Positions 1-11,722 of a DNA stretch of 64,000 bases are shown one piece after another; position 1 is the first letter of the stretch, and every line of letters begins with the position of its first letter. Position numbers and translations under genes: made by a program. Below the pieces are notes generated by a model that worked only from the letters and a program-made list of their open reading frames with translations, had not been told where the DNA came from and searched no databases. This DNA is from Zea mays (Eukaryota > Streptophyta > Magnoliopsida > Poales > Poaceae): NCBI RefSeq assembly GCF_902167145.1, contig NC_050104.1, positions 3,658,001 through 3,722,000 on the forward strand. The letters run 5' to 3'.

Positions 1-506
1 CTTGTTCGACATTCTAGTGATTTGAGCTCCGTTCTAGTGTGCTAGTCTCTTGAGCTCAAGTCTGGGTTTTGTGTGTGCGTATTCGCTGTGATCTTTGTGT
101 CGTGTGTGAGTTGCTAATCCCTCCCTTGCTCCGTGATTCTTTGTGAACATCTTTTGTAAAGGCGAGAGGCTCCAAGCTGTGGAGATTCCTCGCAAGTGGG
201 ATTAAGAAAAGCAAAGCAACACCGTGGTATTCAAGTTGGTCTTTGGACCGCTTGAGAGGGGTTGATTGCAACCCTCGTCCGTTGGGACGCCACAACGTGG
301 AGTAGGCAAGCGTTGGTCTTGGCCGAACCACGGGATAACCACCGTGCCATCTCTGTGATTGATATCTCTTGGTTGTTGTGTTGTGTTGAGATCCTTCTCT
401 AGCCACTTGGCAAATTACTGTGCTAACAATTAATCAAGTTTTGTGGCTTAAGATTTTGAAGTGTTACAGGATCACCTATTCACCCCCCCCCCTCTAGGTG
501 CTCTCA
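1..506 (+). repeat. 5' LTR, 3' portion only
   Basis: This stretch is nearly identical to 6979-7484 and ends in the same poly-C and CTCTCA terminus. The primer-binding site follows within three bases. The first roughly 690 bases of the LTR lie beyond the window. Confidence 0.93.
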
Positions 507-508
507 AT

Positions 509-520
509 TGGTATCAAAGC
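509..520 (+). other. Primer-binding site (initiator tRNA-Met type)
   Basis: TGGTATCAAAGC lies two bases after the LTR terminus. It differs by one base from the TGGTATCAGAGC site usual in plant copia elements, which pairs with the 3' end of initiator tRNA-Met. Confidence 0.8.
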
Positions 521-556
521 CGCTCTCTTCAAGAAAGGGACTAACCGCCCGAAGAG

Positions 557-2944
557 ATGGATCCTAAGGGCAAGGGGATGGTGATCAACGACAAGGAGAA
601 GGAGACCTTCGTCAACGAGCCCAATGATGACAAGCCCACCGACTCAGGCTCGGGCCACAAAAGAAAAGACGGGAGGAAGAAGAAGACAAGGCGCATCAAG
701 GAAATTGTCTACTACGACAGCGACGAATCTTCCTCCTCCCAAAAGGACGACGACGACCACGATAGACGAAAGACGGTTAACTCAAACTTTTCTTTCGATT
801 ATTCGCGCATCCCGCATAGTTCAAATGCTCAATTGCTCCCCATTCCACTTGGCAAGCCCCCTCACTTTGATGGAGAGGACTACGGATTTTGGAGCCACAA
901 AATGCGTACTCACCTGTTTTCTCTCCATCCAAGCATTTGGGAGATTGTGGAAAGTGGAATGAAATTTGATAGCTCGGATAGCCCTGTGTTTATTAATGAA
1001 CAGATCCATAAAAATGCACAAGCTACTACTGTGTTGCTAGCCTCTTTGTGCAGGGACGAGTATCACAAGGTGAGCGGCTTGGACAATGCCAAGCAGATCT
1101 GGGACACCCTCAAGATCTCTCATGAGGGAAACGACGTCACCTTGCTCACCAAAATGGAGTTGGTGGAAGGCGAGCTTGGACGGTTCGCGATGATAAGGGG
1201 CGAGGAGCCGACACAAACATACAACCGGCTCAAGACCCTTATCAACAAAATAAGGAGCTACGGGAGCACGTGATGGACGGACCACGACGTCGTCCGCCTA
1301 ATGCTAAGGTCATTTACCGTTCTTGATCCTCATTTGGTGAACAATATTCGTGAAAATCCCAGGTACACCAAGATGTCGCCCGAAGAAGTTCTTGGGAAAT
1401 TCGTTAGCGAGCGAATGATGATCAAGGAGGCGAGGTACGTAGACGATGCCTTGAATGGTCCGATCAACGAGCCGCAACCCCTTGCTCTCAAGGCAACACG
1501 AAGCAAGGAGGCGCTACCTAGCAAGGTGGCACATATTGAGGCGGCCGGACTTAATGATGAAGAGATGGCTCTCATCATCAAAAGATTCAAGACGGTGCTT
1601 AAAGGTCGCAAGGGACAGTCAAGCAAGACCAAAGCCAAGGGGAAGCGCTCATGCTTCAAATGCGGTAAGCTTGGTCATTTTATTGCTAACTGTCCCGACA
1701 ATGATAGTGATCAGGATCAAGGGAACAAGAGGGAGAAAAAGAAGAACTATAAGAAGGCAAAGGGCGAGGCTCATCTTGGCAAGGAGTGGGATTCGGACTG
1801 CTCCTCGTTCGACTCCGACAATGAGGGACTCGCCGCCACTGCCTTCAACAAGTCATCCCTCTTCCCCAACGAGCGTCACACTTGCCTCATGGCAAGGGAG
1901 AAGAAAGTAAGCACTCCTAATACTAGTACTTATGCTTCTTCAAGTGAGGATGAGTCTAGTGATGATGATGAGATAGATTACTCATGCTTATTCAAGGGAT
2001 TAGATAGAACTAAGGTAGACAAAATTAATGAATTGATTGATGCCTTGAATGATAGGAATATACTGTTAGAAAAGCAAGAGGATTTGTTGTATGAAGAACT
2101 TGATAAATTTGTAGAAGCTCAGAAATCTCTTGCTCTAGAAATTAAGAGGAATGAAATGCTCTCTAGTGAATTATTTTCTTGTCATGAAACTATTGCTAAG
2201 TTAAAAAGTTTTAATGATGATTTAAATGCTAAACTAGAAGTAGCTAGTAAATCTAATTCTTGTGTAGAAATTGTTGAAACTTGTAATAGGTGTAAAGATT
2301 TTGACATTGATGCTTGTAGTGATCATTTAGTTTCAATTTCTAAATTAAATGAGAAATTAGCTAGTCTTAAGGCTCAACTTAAGACTAGCAAGAATGAATT
2401 TGACAAGCTAAAATTTGCAAGGGATGCCTACACGATTGGTAGACACCCCTCAATTAAGGATGGACTTGGCTACAAGAGGGAAGCCAAGAACTTGACAAGC
2501 CATAAGGCTCCCATCTCCGCCAAGGAGAAAGGAAAGGCCCCTATGGCTAGTAGTGTGCAAAAGAACCATGCTTTTATGTACCATGATAGGAGACAATCTA
2601 GAAATGCTTATAGGAGTTGTAATGCATATAATGCCTTTGATTCTCATGCCATGTTTGCTTCTAGTTCTTCTTATGTGCATGATAGAAATGTTGGTAGGAG
2701 AAATGCTGTTCATAATTTTCCTAGGAGAAATGTTGTTAATGTTCCTAGGAAAGTAAATGAACCTTCTACAATATATCATGCTTTAAATGCTTCTTTTGCT
2801 ATTTGTAGAAAGGATAGGAAGATAGTTGCTAGAAAATTAGGGGCAAGATGCAAGGGAGACAAAACTTGCATTTGGGTCCCTAAGGATATTTGTGCTAACC
2901 TTGCAGGACCCAACATGAGTTGGGTACCTAAGACCCAAGCCTAA
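557..2944 (+). pseudogene. Copia gag, frameshifted
   Basis: Gag forms the capsid of the retroelement particle. The first segment (557-1273) holds a charged N-terminus and the copia gag core. It stops at 1271-1273, and the protein resumes in another phase from 1301 to 2944. The second part has a CCHC zinc knuckle (C-x2-C-x4-H-x4-C, near 1651-1692) between lysine-rich stretches, then a long acidic and coiled-coil-rich tail rich in Asn, Lys and Ser. That long tail is typical of Sirevirus gag. The ATG at 557 follows the primer-binding site by about 35 bases. The stop followed by a phase change means no full-length Gag can be made from this copy. The second segment ends just before pol. Confidence 0.88.
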
Positions 2945-2951
2945 ATTTGCC

Positions 2952-5500
2952 TTGCAGGTTTATGCATCCGGGGGTTCAAGCTGGATTATTGACAGCGGAT
3001 GCACAAACCATATGACGGGGGAGAAGAAGATGTTCACCTCCTACGTCAAAAACAAAGATTCCCAAGATTCAATTATATTCGGTGATGGGAATCAAGGCAA
3101 GGTAAAAGGGTTAGGTAAAATTGCAATTTCTAATGAGCACTCTATCTCCAATGTGTTTTTAGTTGAGTCTCTTGGTTACAATTTGCTATCTGTTAGTCAA
3201 CTATGCAATATGGGATATAATTGTCTTTTTACAAATGTAGATGTGTCTGTCTTTAGAAGAAGTGATGGTTCACTAGCCTTTAAGGGTGTATTAGACGGCA
3301 AGCTTTACTTAGTTGATTTTGCAAAAGAAGAGGCCGGTCTAGATGCATGCTTAATTGCTAAGACTAGCATGGGCTGGTTGTGGCATCGCCGCTTAGCACA
3401 TGTGGGGATGAAGAACCTTCACAAGCTTCTAAAGGGAGAACACGTGATAGGTTTGACTAACGTACAATTCGAAAAAGATAGACCTTGTGCAGCTTGTCAG
3501 GCAGGTAAACAGGTGGGAGGAGCGCATCACAGCAAGAATGTGATGACCACATCAAGACCCCTCGAGTTGCTACATATGGACCTCTTCGGACCCGTCGCCT
3601 ATCTAAGCATAGGAGGAAGTAAGTATGGTTTAGTTATTATTGATGACTTTTCCCGCTTCACTTGGGTGTTCTTTTTGCAGGATAAGTCTGAAACCCAAGG
3701 GACCCTCAAGCGCTTCCTCAGGAGAGCTCAAAATGAGTTTGAGCTCAAGGTGAAGAAGATAAGGAGCGACAACGGGTCCGAGTTCAAGAACCTTCAAGTG
3801 GAGGAGTTCCTTGAGGAGGAAGGGATCAAGCACGAGTTCTCCGCTCCCTACACACCACAGCAAAATGGTGTGGTAGAGAGGAAGAACAGGACGCTAATCG
3901 ATATGGCGAGGACGATGCTTGGAGAATTCAAGACCCCCGAGCGTTTTTGGTCGGAAGCCGTGAACACGGCTTGCCACGCCATCAACAGGGTCTACCTTCA
4001 TCGCCTCCTCAAGAAGACTTCGTATGAGCTACTAACCGGTAACAAACCCAATGTATCTTACTTTCGTGTATTTGGGAGCAGGTGCTACATTCTAGTGAAG
4101 AAGGGTAGAAATTCTAAATTTGCTCCCAAAGCTGTAGAAGGGTTTTTGTTAGGTTATGACTCAAATACAAAGGCGTATAGAGTCTTCAACAAATCATCGG
4201 GTTTGGTTGAAGTCTCTAGCAACGTTGTATTTGATGAGACTAATGGCTCTCCAAGAGAGCAAGTTGTTGATTGTGATGATGTAGATGAAGAAGATGTTCC
4301 GACGGCCGCTATACGAACCATGGCGATTGGAGAAGTGCGGCCACAGGAACAAGATGAACGAGATCAGCCTTCTTCCTCAACAACGGTGTATCCCCCAACT
4401 CAAGACGATGAACAGGTTCATCAAAAGGAGGCGTGTGATCAAGGGGGAGCACAAGATGATCACGTGATGGAGGAAGAAGCGCAACCGGCACCTCCAACCC
4501 AAGTTCGAGCGGTGATTCAAAGGGATCATCCCATCGACCAAATTTTGGGTGACATCAGCAAGGCAGTAACTACTCGATCTCGATTAGTTAATTTTTGTGA
4601 GCATTACTCCTTTGTCTCTTCTATTGAGCCTTTCAGGGTAGAGGAGGCCTTGCTAGATCCGGATTGGGTATTGGCCATGCAGGAGGAACTCAACAACTTC
4701 AAGCGCAATGAAGTTTGGACACTGGTGCCTCGTCCCAAGCAAAATGTTGTGGGAACCAAGTGGGTGTTCCGCAACAAACAGGACGAGCACGGGGTGGTGA
4801 CGAGGAACAAGGCTCGACTTGTGGCAAAAGGTTATGCCCAAGTCACAGGTTTGGACTTTGAGGAGACGTTTGCTCCTGTGGCTAGGCTAGAATCAATTCG
4901 TATCTTGCTAGCATATGCCGCTCACCATTCTTTCAGGTTGTACCAAATGGATGTGAAGAGCGCTTTCCTCAATGGGCCAATCAAGGAGGAGGTGTACGTG
5001 GAGCAACCCCCTGGCTTCGAGGATGAACGGTACCCCGACCACGTGTGTAAGCTCTCTAAGGCGCTCTATGGACTTAAGCAAGCCCCAAGAGCATGGTATG
5101 AATGCCTTAGAGACTTCTTAATTGCTAATGCTTTCAAGGTTGGGAAAGCCGATCCAACTCTTTTTACTAAGACTTGCGACGGTGATCTTTTTGTGTGCCA
5201 AATTTATGTCGATGACATAATATTTGGTTCTACTAACCAAAAGTCTTGTGAAGAGTTTAGCAGGGTTATGATGCAGAAATTCGAGATGTCGATGATGGGC
5301 GAGTTGAACACAGCCGCACAAAGCACATTGACATCCGGCATCACTTTTTGAGAGACCACCAGCAAAAGGGAGATATCGAAGTGTTTCATGTTAGCACCGA
5401 GAACCAGCTAGCCGATATCTTTACCAAGCCTCTAGATGAGAAGACCTTTTGCAGGCTGTGTAGTGAGCTAAATGTCTTAGATTCGCGGAACTTGGATTGA
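2952..5500 (+). pseudogene. Copia pol (PR-IN-RT) with RNase H mostly deleted
   Basis: Pol would encode the protease, integrase, reverse transcriptase and RNase H. Visible in order are a protease DSG motif near the start, the integrase HHCC zinc finger, the integrase DDE core (Asp in the LHMDLFGP segment, Asp in SDNG, Glu in NGVVERKN), and the reverse transcriptase with YVDDI near 5207-5221. The open frame ends at 5351. At 5303-5308 the RT frame jumps straight into the last part of RNase H; the related element at 39392-46616 has about 657 extra bases at this point. The RNase H tail continues out of frame to a stop at 5498-5500. Most of RNase H and the RT C-terminus are therefore absent. Confidence 0.9.
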
Positions 5501-6290
5501 ATTGTAGCATACATGTATTTATGCTTTTGATCATGTTCCTTTTTGCATTTTGTTGTTTAGTATGGTGCTCAAGTTGTACAAACACTCCCTGGACCTCACA
5601 AGTCCGTTGCAAAGTGATGCACAGTTTTAGGGGGAGATGTGTTACAACTTGACCCTTTGAGACTAACCATATACTTGAGTTTGCTTGTTTTAGTCTCGAA
5701 GGAGAATTAAAAGGGAAAAGGTGGACTTGGACCATGCAAGACTTCCATTGCACTCCGATGAAAAGGGTAACTTTTACAAGTTCATCTTTTAACTCTTATT
5801 GCCTATTTGCTCTTAATTGAAGATTTTGGTGAGGCAATGGGGTTAAAGGGCCAAGATTGATCCCGTTTTGGTGCTTGATGCCAAAGGGGGAGAAAATAAA
5901 GGCCAAAGTGATAAATGGATCAGCTACCACTTGAGAAATTTTGAAAATAGTAGAATAGAGTTTTTTGTTTTGTCAAAACTCTTTTATTGTCTCTCTTGTC
6001 AAAAGTTGGCTTCTTGTGGGGAGAAATGTTGATTATGGGAAAAGGGGGAGTTTTTGGAATCCTGAATCAAATACTCCTGAAATGACTCTCTTTATGACTT
6101 AACATGTGTGTTTGACCTAGAGATAGAAATTTGAGTTTTGATTTGCAAAAACAAACCAAGTGGTGGCAAAGGATGATCCATATATGCCAAAATTGAATCA
6201 AAATAAATTTGAGTTTTATTTGAAGTGATATTGCACTTGTTCTAGTTGCTTTATGTTGTGTTGGCATAAATCACCAAAAAGGGGGGAGAT
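5501..6290 (+). other. 3' internal region with repeated polypurine tracts
   Basis: No coding capacity is evident between pol and the 3' LTR. Several G-rich purine tracts occur (near 5628, 5886, 6043 and 6276-6290). The last, an A-run followed by GGGGGGAGAT, abuts the LTR and is the likely plus-strand primer. Multiple polypurine tracts here are a known Sirevirus trait. Confidence 0.75.
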
Positions 6291-6532
6291 TGAAAGGGAA
6301 ATGTGCCCTTGGGCCATTTCTAAGTATTTTGGTGATTGAGTGCCAACACAAGTGCTTAAATGTGAATCTATACCCATGGATGGACAAAGTGCAAATCAAG
6401 AGTAAAGGTATGTTTCTAAGCCTTAGTACATTGTTTTGAAGACTAATGTATTGTGTCTAAGTGCTTGAAACAGGAGAAATCGAGTCAGAGAAAAGTTGGC
6501 TGTGTACAGCCAAAAGGCTGTTCGGTCTGGAG

Positions 6533-6828
6533 CACCGGACTGTCCGGTGGTGCACCGGACAGTGTCCGGTGCGCCAGACTGACTCGGGCGAACTGGCCGC
6601 TCTCAGGAATTTACCGGCGACGTACGGCTATAATTCACCGGACTGTCCGGTGAGCCAACGGTCGGCCGCACGATCTGCGCGGGACACGTGGCCGAGCCAA
6701 CGGCTAGAAGGGGGCACCGGACTGTCCGGTGTGCACCGGACATGTCCGGTGCGCCAACGGCTCTCTGGCGGCCAACGGTCGGCTGCGCCGTTTAAGGAAA
6801 GAAATCGGGCACCGGACTGTCCGGTGCA
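6533..6828. repeat. Cluster of CACCGGACTGTCCGGTG palindromes in LTR U3
   Basis: About six perfect or near-perfect copies of a 17-19 bp palindrome (CACCGGAC, short spacer, GTCCGGTG) occur between 6533 and 6828, just upstream of the TATA box. The same motif recurs in the solo LTR at 28114 and the LTR at 39392. Conserved palindromes are described for Sirevirus LTRs; a regulatory role is inference. Confidence 0.85.
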
Positions 6829-6893
6829 CCAGTCGACAGAAGGCAAGATCAGCCTTCCAGATTTGCTCTCAATGGCTCCTAGCTGCCTTGGGG

Positions 6894-6903
6894 CTATAAA
6901 AGG
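6894..6903 (+). promoter_or_regulatory. LTR TATA box
   Basis: CTATAAAAGG lies downstream of the palindrome cluster. Its position in the LTR suits a U3 promoter driving the genomic transcript. Confidence 0.7.
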
Positions 6904-7484
6904 GACCCCTAGGCGCATGGAGGAGAAAACCAAGCATCCTTTGAGCTTTGTTGATCACTCACACTTCATTCTTGCGCACTTGTTCGACATTCTAGTGATT
7001 TGAGCTTCGTTCTAGTGTGCTAGTCTCTTGAGCTCAAGTCTGGGCTTTGTGTGTGCATATTCGCTGTGATCTTTGTGTCGTGTGTGAGTTGCTAATCCCT
7101 CCCTTTCTCCGTGATTCTTTGTGAACATCTTTTGTAAAGGCGAGAGGCTCCAAGCTATGGAGATTCCTCGCAAGTGGGATTAAGAAAAGCAAAGCAACAC
7201 CGTGGTATTCAAGTTGGTCTTTGGACCGCTTGAGAGGGGTTGATTGCAACCCTCGTCCGTTGGGACGCCACAACGTGGAGTAGGCAAGCGTTGGTCTTGG
7301 CCGAACCACGGGATAACCACCGTGCCATCTCTGTGATTGATATCTCTTGGTTATTGTGTTGTGTTGAGATCCTTCTCTAGCCACTTGGCAAATTACTGTG
7401 CTAACAATTAATCAAGTTTTGTGGCTTAAGATTTTGAAGTGTTACAGGATCACCTATTCACCCCCCCCCCTCTAGGTGCTCTCA

Positions 7485-10296
7485 GCATGGCCTCCCCAAT
7501 ACCGTGTGGTAGGTTCCTCGGAACCCGACCACCTCGAATGTCAAAATCTCCCTTCGGAAGTTGGAGGGCGTTCCGAAGCAGACGGGAAGGTCAAGCCGTC
7601 CGAGGGACTGGACGCGCTTCCCAGGAATGATCCCGTGGAAGGGCGCAGCGCCTGCTCGGACGGAGGACAGATCGACGCGCAGGAGCCTGAGGGTCTCGGC
7701 GTAGATGATGTTGAGGCAGCTGCCCCCATCCATCAGGACCTTGGTGAGCCTGACGTCGCCGACGATGGGGTCGACGACGAGCGGGTATTTCCCCAGGCTC
7801 GGCACGTGGTCGGGGTGGTCAGCTTGGTCGAAGGTGGTGGGCTTGTCGGACCAGTCTAGGTAGACTGGCGCCGCCACCTTCACCGAGCAGACCTCCCGGC
7901 GCTCTTGCTTGCGATGCCGAGCCGAGGCATTCGCCGCGTGCCCTCCGTAGATCATGAAGCAGTCGCGGACCTCGGGGAACTCTCCTGCTTGGTAATCTTT
8001 CTTTTTGTCGTCGTCGCGGGCCTTGCCACCCTCTACGGGTGGCCCGGCCTTGTGGAAGTGGCGCCGAAGCATGACGCACTCCTCGAGGGTGTGCTTGACG
8101 GGCCCCTGATGGTAGGGGCACGGCTCCTTGAGCATCTTGTCGAAGAGGTTAGCACCTCCGGGGGGCTTTCGAGGGTTCTTGTACTCGGCGGCGGCGACAA
8201 GGTCCGCGTCGGCGGCGTCGCGTTTCGCTTGCGACTTCTTCTTGCCTTTCTTGTTGGCGCCGCGCGGAGTAGACGCCTCGGGAGCCTCTTCCGACGGGCG
8301 GCCCTGGGGCTGCTTGTCCTTTCGGAAGATGGCCTCGACCGCCTCCTGGCCAGAGGCGAACTTGGCGGCGATGTCCATCAGCTCGCTCGCCCTGGTGGGG
8401 GTCTTGCGACCCAACTTGCTCACCAGGTCGCGGCAGGTGGTGCCGGCAAGGAACGCGCCGATGACATCTGCGTCGGTGATGTTGGGCAGCTCGGTGTGCT
8501 GCTTCGAGAATCGCCGGATGTAGTCCCGAAGAGACTCTCCCGGCTGTTGCCGGCAGCTTCGGAGGTCCCAGGAATTCCCGGGGCGCACGTACGTGCCCTG
8601 GAAATTGCCGGCGAAGGCTTGGACCAAATCATCCCAGTTGGAGATCTGCCCCGGAGGCAGGTGCTCCAACCAGGCACGAGCAGTATCGGAGAGGAACAGG
8701 GGGAGGTTGCGGATGATGAGGTTGTCGTCATCCGTTCCACCCAGTTGGCAGGCCAGGCGGTAGTCTGCGAGCCATAGTTCCGGTCTCGTTTCCCCCGAGT
8801 ACTTTGTGATAGTAGTCGGGGGTCGGAAACGGGTCGGGAACGGTGCCCGCCGGATGGCCCGACTGAAGGCCTGCGGACCGGGTGGTTCGGGCGAGGGACT
8901 CCGATCCTCCCCGCTGTCGTAGCGTCCCCCATGCCTGGGGTGGTAGCCTCGGTGCACCCTTTCGTCGAGGTGGGCCCAACGGTCGCGACGATGGTGCTCG
9001 TTGCCGAGGTAGCCCGGGGCCGCAGGCGCGGTGTTGCGCGTGCGCCCGGTGTAGACCGAGGCTTCCCGCATGAATCGGGAAGTCGCGGCATGAGGTTCCG
9101 AGGGGTATCCCTGCCTTCGAGAGGCAGAGCTCTCGGCCCGTCGGGCCGCAGCGCCTTCCAGAAGATTCTTGAGCTCTCCCTGGATTCGCCGACTCTCGGT
9201 GGTTGATGGCTCCGGCATCGCGCGGAGGAGCATCGCTGCGGCTGCCAGGTTGTGACCGACCCCACTGGATGCGGGTGGCGGCCTGACCCTGACGTCGTTG
9301 GCGACGCGGTGCTGGAAACCCTGGGGCAGGTGACGTATTTCTCCGGCCGGGGGTTGGCCCGCCCATACCTGCCCGACGTCCCGGCGGATCGACTCGAGCG
9401 CTCTTGCTCCCTCGTCGAGCCTGGCCTGCGCCCCGCGGACTTGCTCGAGCTGTGGGTCGTGACCCCCCGCCGGAACGGGGACCACAGCTAGCTCCCGCGG
9501 GATGTCGGCGCGAGGCACCGGCCTAGGGAGATCACCGTCCTCCGGCATGCCGAGATGGTTGCCTTCGGAGGGATCCCCTAGCTCGACGTGGAAACATTCG
9601 CGGCTTGGGCCGCAGTCCTCGTTGTTAAGGCTGCGGCTACCGTCGGAACAGTCAGAGAGGCAGTAGTCACATGCGGTCATAAAGTCCCGCATGGCACTGG
9701 GGTTGCCAAATCCAGAGAAATCCCAGCAGATGCTGGGATCATCATCTTCCTCGGACCCAGAGGGCCCGTAGGTCGAGACGTCCGTCAATCGGTCCCAAGG
9801 CGACCGCATGCGAAACCCCAGAGGGGTTGCACTCGCCTCAACGAGAGCGCCCGCCAAAGCGAGGTCGCTAGGCGGGTTGAGGCCGAGTCGAAATGACGTA
9901 GGATGGGAATCAGTCAGTACCTTTTGGTCGACGAGGAGCGACATAGTCACGTCGGGGACTGATTGCGCCGTCGTCTTAGGTACGAGGGCGACGTTCTGCA
10001 GGTCCTCCGCGAGCTCGCTGGCGTCGTCCACTTGCTCGAGATTGGCATGTCGCGGGGGGACGACGCTCGCCTTCATCTCAAACGCGAGGTCGACGCCCGA
10101 CGCGCCCCCCGTTGGGCGCTGGAGACGTCGATTCGCTCGACAGCCGACGAAGCGCGGCCTCCCGCTCGGCCTTGGTTGCCCTGCCTCCTCCTCCGATGGC
10201 GGGGGAGAGGACGGGGCGAGCTCGAATGTTGTTCTTCCACCACGCGGGGAAGATGTCGTCGATTCCGCCGCCGGCGGGCGGGTTGTCGGCCGCCAT
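7485..10296 (-). pseudogene. Gypsy gag and start of protease, truncated
   Basis: A long minus-strand frame of about 860 codons (from 10076 down) carries a retrotransposon gag domain with a Trp/Leu-rich core (centre near 8700) and Lys/Arg-rich linkers. It ends in the protease region, with a DGGS motif near 7720. The N-terminal part, from about 10296, is in a different phase, so there is a frameshift close to 10077. The open frame is lost at 7485, where the copia insertion begins. The predicted role is particle assembly and, with the missing portion, polyprotein cleavage. Several antisense open frames here are GC-driven shadows. Confidence 0.85.
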
Positions 10297-10457
10297 TGTC
10301 GTTGTCGCGCGGCGGTGGAAGGAGTATCATGTCGTAGCTGCCGTCGAGGGACATGAACTCAAGACTCCCGAAACGGAGCACCGTCCCGGGTTGGAGAGGT
10401 TGTTGGAGACTGCCCATCTGGAGCTTGACGGGAAACTGCTCGTCAACACGCAGCGTG

Positions 10458-10477
10458 CCCCTACCTGGCGCGCCAAC
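10458..10477 (-). other. Candidate gypsy primer-binding site
   Basis: On the minus strand the LTR end (CGCCGACA) is followed at once by GTTGGCGCGCCAGGTAGGGG. A similar sequence follows the 5' LTR of the gypsy element at 57090-57109. Position supports a primer-binding site; the tRNA was not assigned. Confidence 0.6.
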
Positions 10478-10777
10478 TGTCGGCGTTTCGAGACCGGGGG
10501 GTCCCTAAGCCGACGAGTGAGTGTCGCGTGCCCTAGCCCAGATGGGTCGAGCGCGTGGGCGAGCGCAAAGGGGGGAAGCGAGGTGGCCGGAGACGGGCGT
10601 GAGAGAGGTGGAAATCCCGCGGCCTTCGTGTTCGTCCCGCGCCCAGGTCGGGTGCGCTTGTAGTAGGGGGTTACAAGCGTCCACGCGGGTGAGGGAAGCG
10701 AGCGGCCCCAAGAGAGTGACTGTCCCGTCCTCGTCCCCGCGCGGCCAACCCCTTTCTAAGAAGGCCCTAGTCCTTCC

Positions 10778-10784
10778 TTTTATA
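10778..10784 (-). promoter_or_regulatory. Gypsy LTR TATA box
   Basis: The minus strand reads CCTATAAAAGGAAGG here, conserved with the same LTR position at 57376-57382. Confidence 0.65.
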
Positions 10785-11337
10785 GGCGTAAGGAGAAGAT
10801 CCAGGTGTACAATGGGGGTGTAGCAGAGTGCTACGTGTCTAGCGGGGGGGGGGGGGGAGAGCTAGCGCCCTAAGTACATGCCAATGTGGCAGCCGGAGAG
10901 GTCTTGGCACCCTGCTGGTGTGATGTCGTGGCTGTCGGAGGAGCAAAGGAGCCTGGCGGAGGGACAGCTGTCGGAGCGGTTGGGTCCTTGCTGACGTCCC
11001 CCTGCTTCCGTAAGGGAGCTGAGAGCCGCCGTCGTCACAGGGCTAGCGGGGCGCCATCATTGCCTATCTGGCGGAGCTAGCCGGATGGGACACCGGTCTT
11101 GTTCTCTGCGGCCCGAGTCGGCTCGGGGTAGGGTGATGATGGCGCTTCCTGTTGACGTGGCGGGCCTGTGCCCTAGGTCGGGCGACGTGGAGGCTCCTCC
11201 GAAGCCGGGGTCGAGTCTGTCTTCCATGGCCGAGGCCGAGCCCGAGCTCCTGGGTCGGGCGAGGCGGAGGTCGTTCGGCAGAGGCCAGGGCAGAGTCCGA
11301 GCCCTAGGGTCGGGCGAAGCAGAGTTCGTCGTCTTAT

Positions 11338-11722
11338 GGGGCTGAGCCCGAGTCCGAGCCCTAGGTCGGGCGGAGCGGAGTTCGTCGTCTTCCGGGGCCT
11401 AGCCCGAGTCCGAGCCCTGGGTCGGGCGGAGCGGAGTTCGCCGTCTTCCGGGGCCTAGCCCGAGTCCGAGCCCTGGGTCGGGCGGAGCGGAGTTCGCCGT
11501 CTTCCGGGGCCTAGCCCGAGTCCGAGCCCTGGGTCGGGCGGAGCGGAGTTCGCCGTCTTCTGGGGCCTAGCCCGAGTCCGAGCCCTGGGTCGGGCGGAGC
11601 AGAGTTCGCCGTCTTCCGGGGCCTAGCCCGAGTCCGAGCCCTGGGTCGGGCGGAGCGGAGTTCGCCGTCTTCTGGGGCTGAGCCCGAGTCCGAGCCCTGG
11701 GTCGGGCGGAGCGGAGTTTCCT
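11338..11722. repeat. 56-bp GC-rich tandem array, about 7 units
   Basis: A unit containing CCGAGCCCTGGGTCGGGCGG and TTCGCCGTCTTC repeats about seven times with a 56-bp period. Middle units are almost identical and outer ones more diverged. More diverged relatives lie in the other gypsy LTRs (about 47290-47640 and 57750-58110). Confidence 0.9.

Larger units (their letters stand above)
1..7484 (+). mobile_element. Ty1/copia Sirevirus (Ji/Opie-like), 5' end outside window
   Basis: The element has a partial 5' LTR (1-506), a primer-binding site, gag with a zinc knuckle, pol in the copia order protease-integrase-reverse transcriptase, a purine-rich 3' region and a complete 3' LTR (6291-7484). The retained 5' LTR matches 6979-7484 with only about half a dozen differences by eye, so the insertion is recent. 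It interrupts the gag-protease region of a minus-strand gypsy element that resumes at 7485. The family is inferred from LTR sequence, the long gag and repeated polypurine tracts. It cannot be autonomous because gag is broken and RNase H is deleted. Confidence 0.9.
6291..7484 (+). repeat. 3' LTR of the copia element
   Basis: The LTR begins TGAAAGGG directly after the polypurine tract and ends CTCTCA. It is 1194 bp and matches the 5' remnant over its last 506 bases. It holds a palindrome cluster in U3 and a TATA box near 6894. The next base, 7485, is gypsy gag sequence. Confidence 0.93.

Noticed and set aside
56..406. 116-residue minus-strand frame in the copia LTR, repeated at 7034-7384
   Set aside because: Present in both LTR copies by duplication; no motif, and LTRs are non-coding.
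6438..7003. 180-residue plus-strand frame in the 3' LTR
   Set aside because: It spans the palindrome cluster and TATA box; the open frame comes from the repeats.
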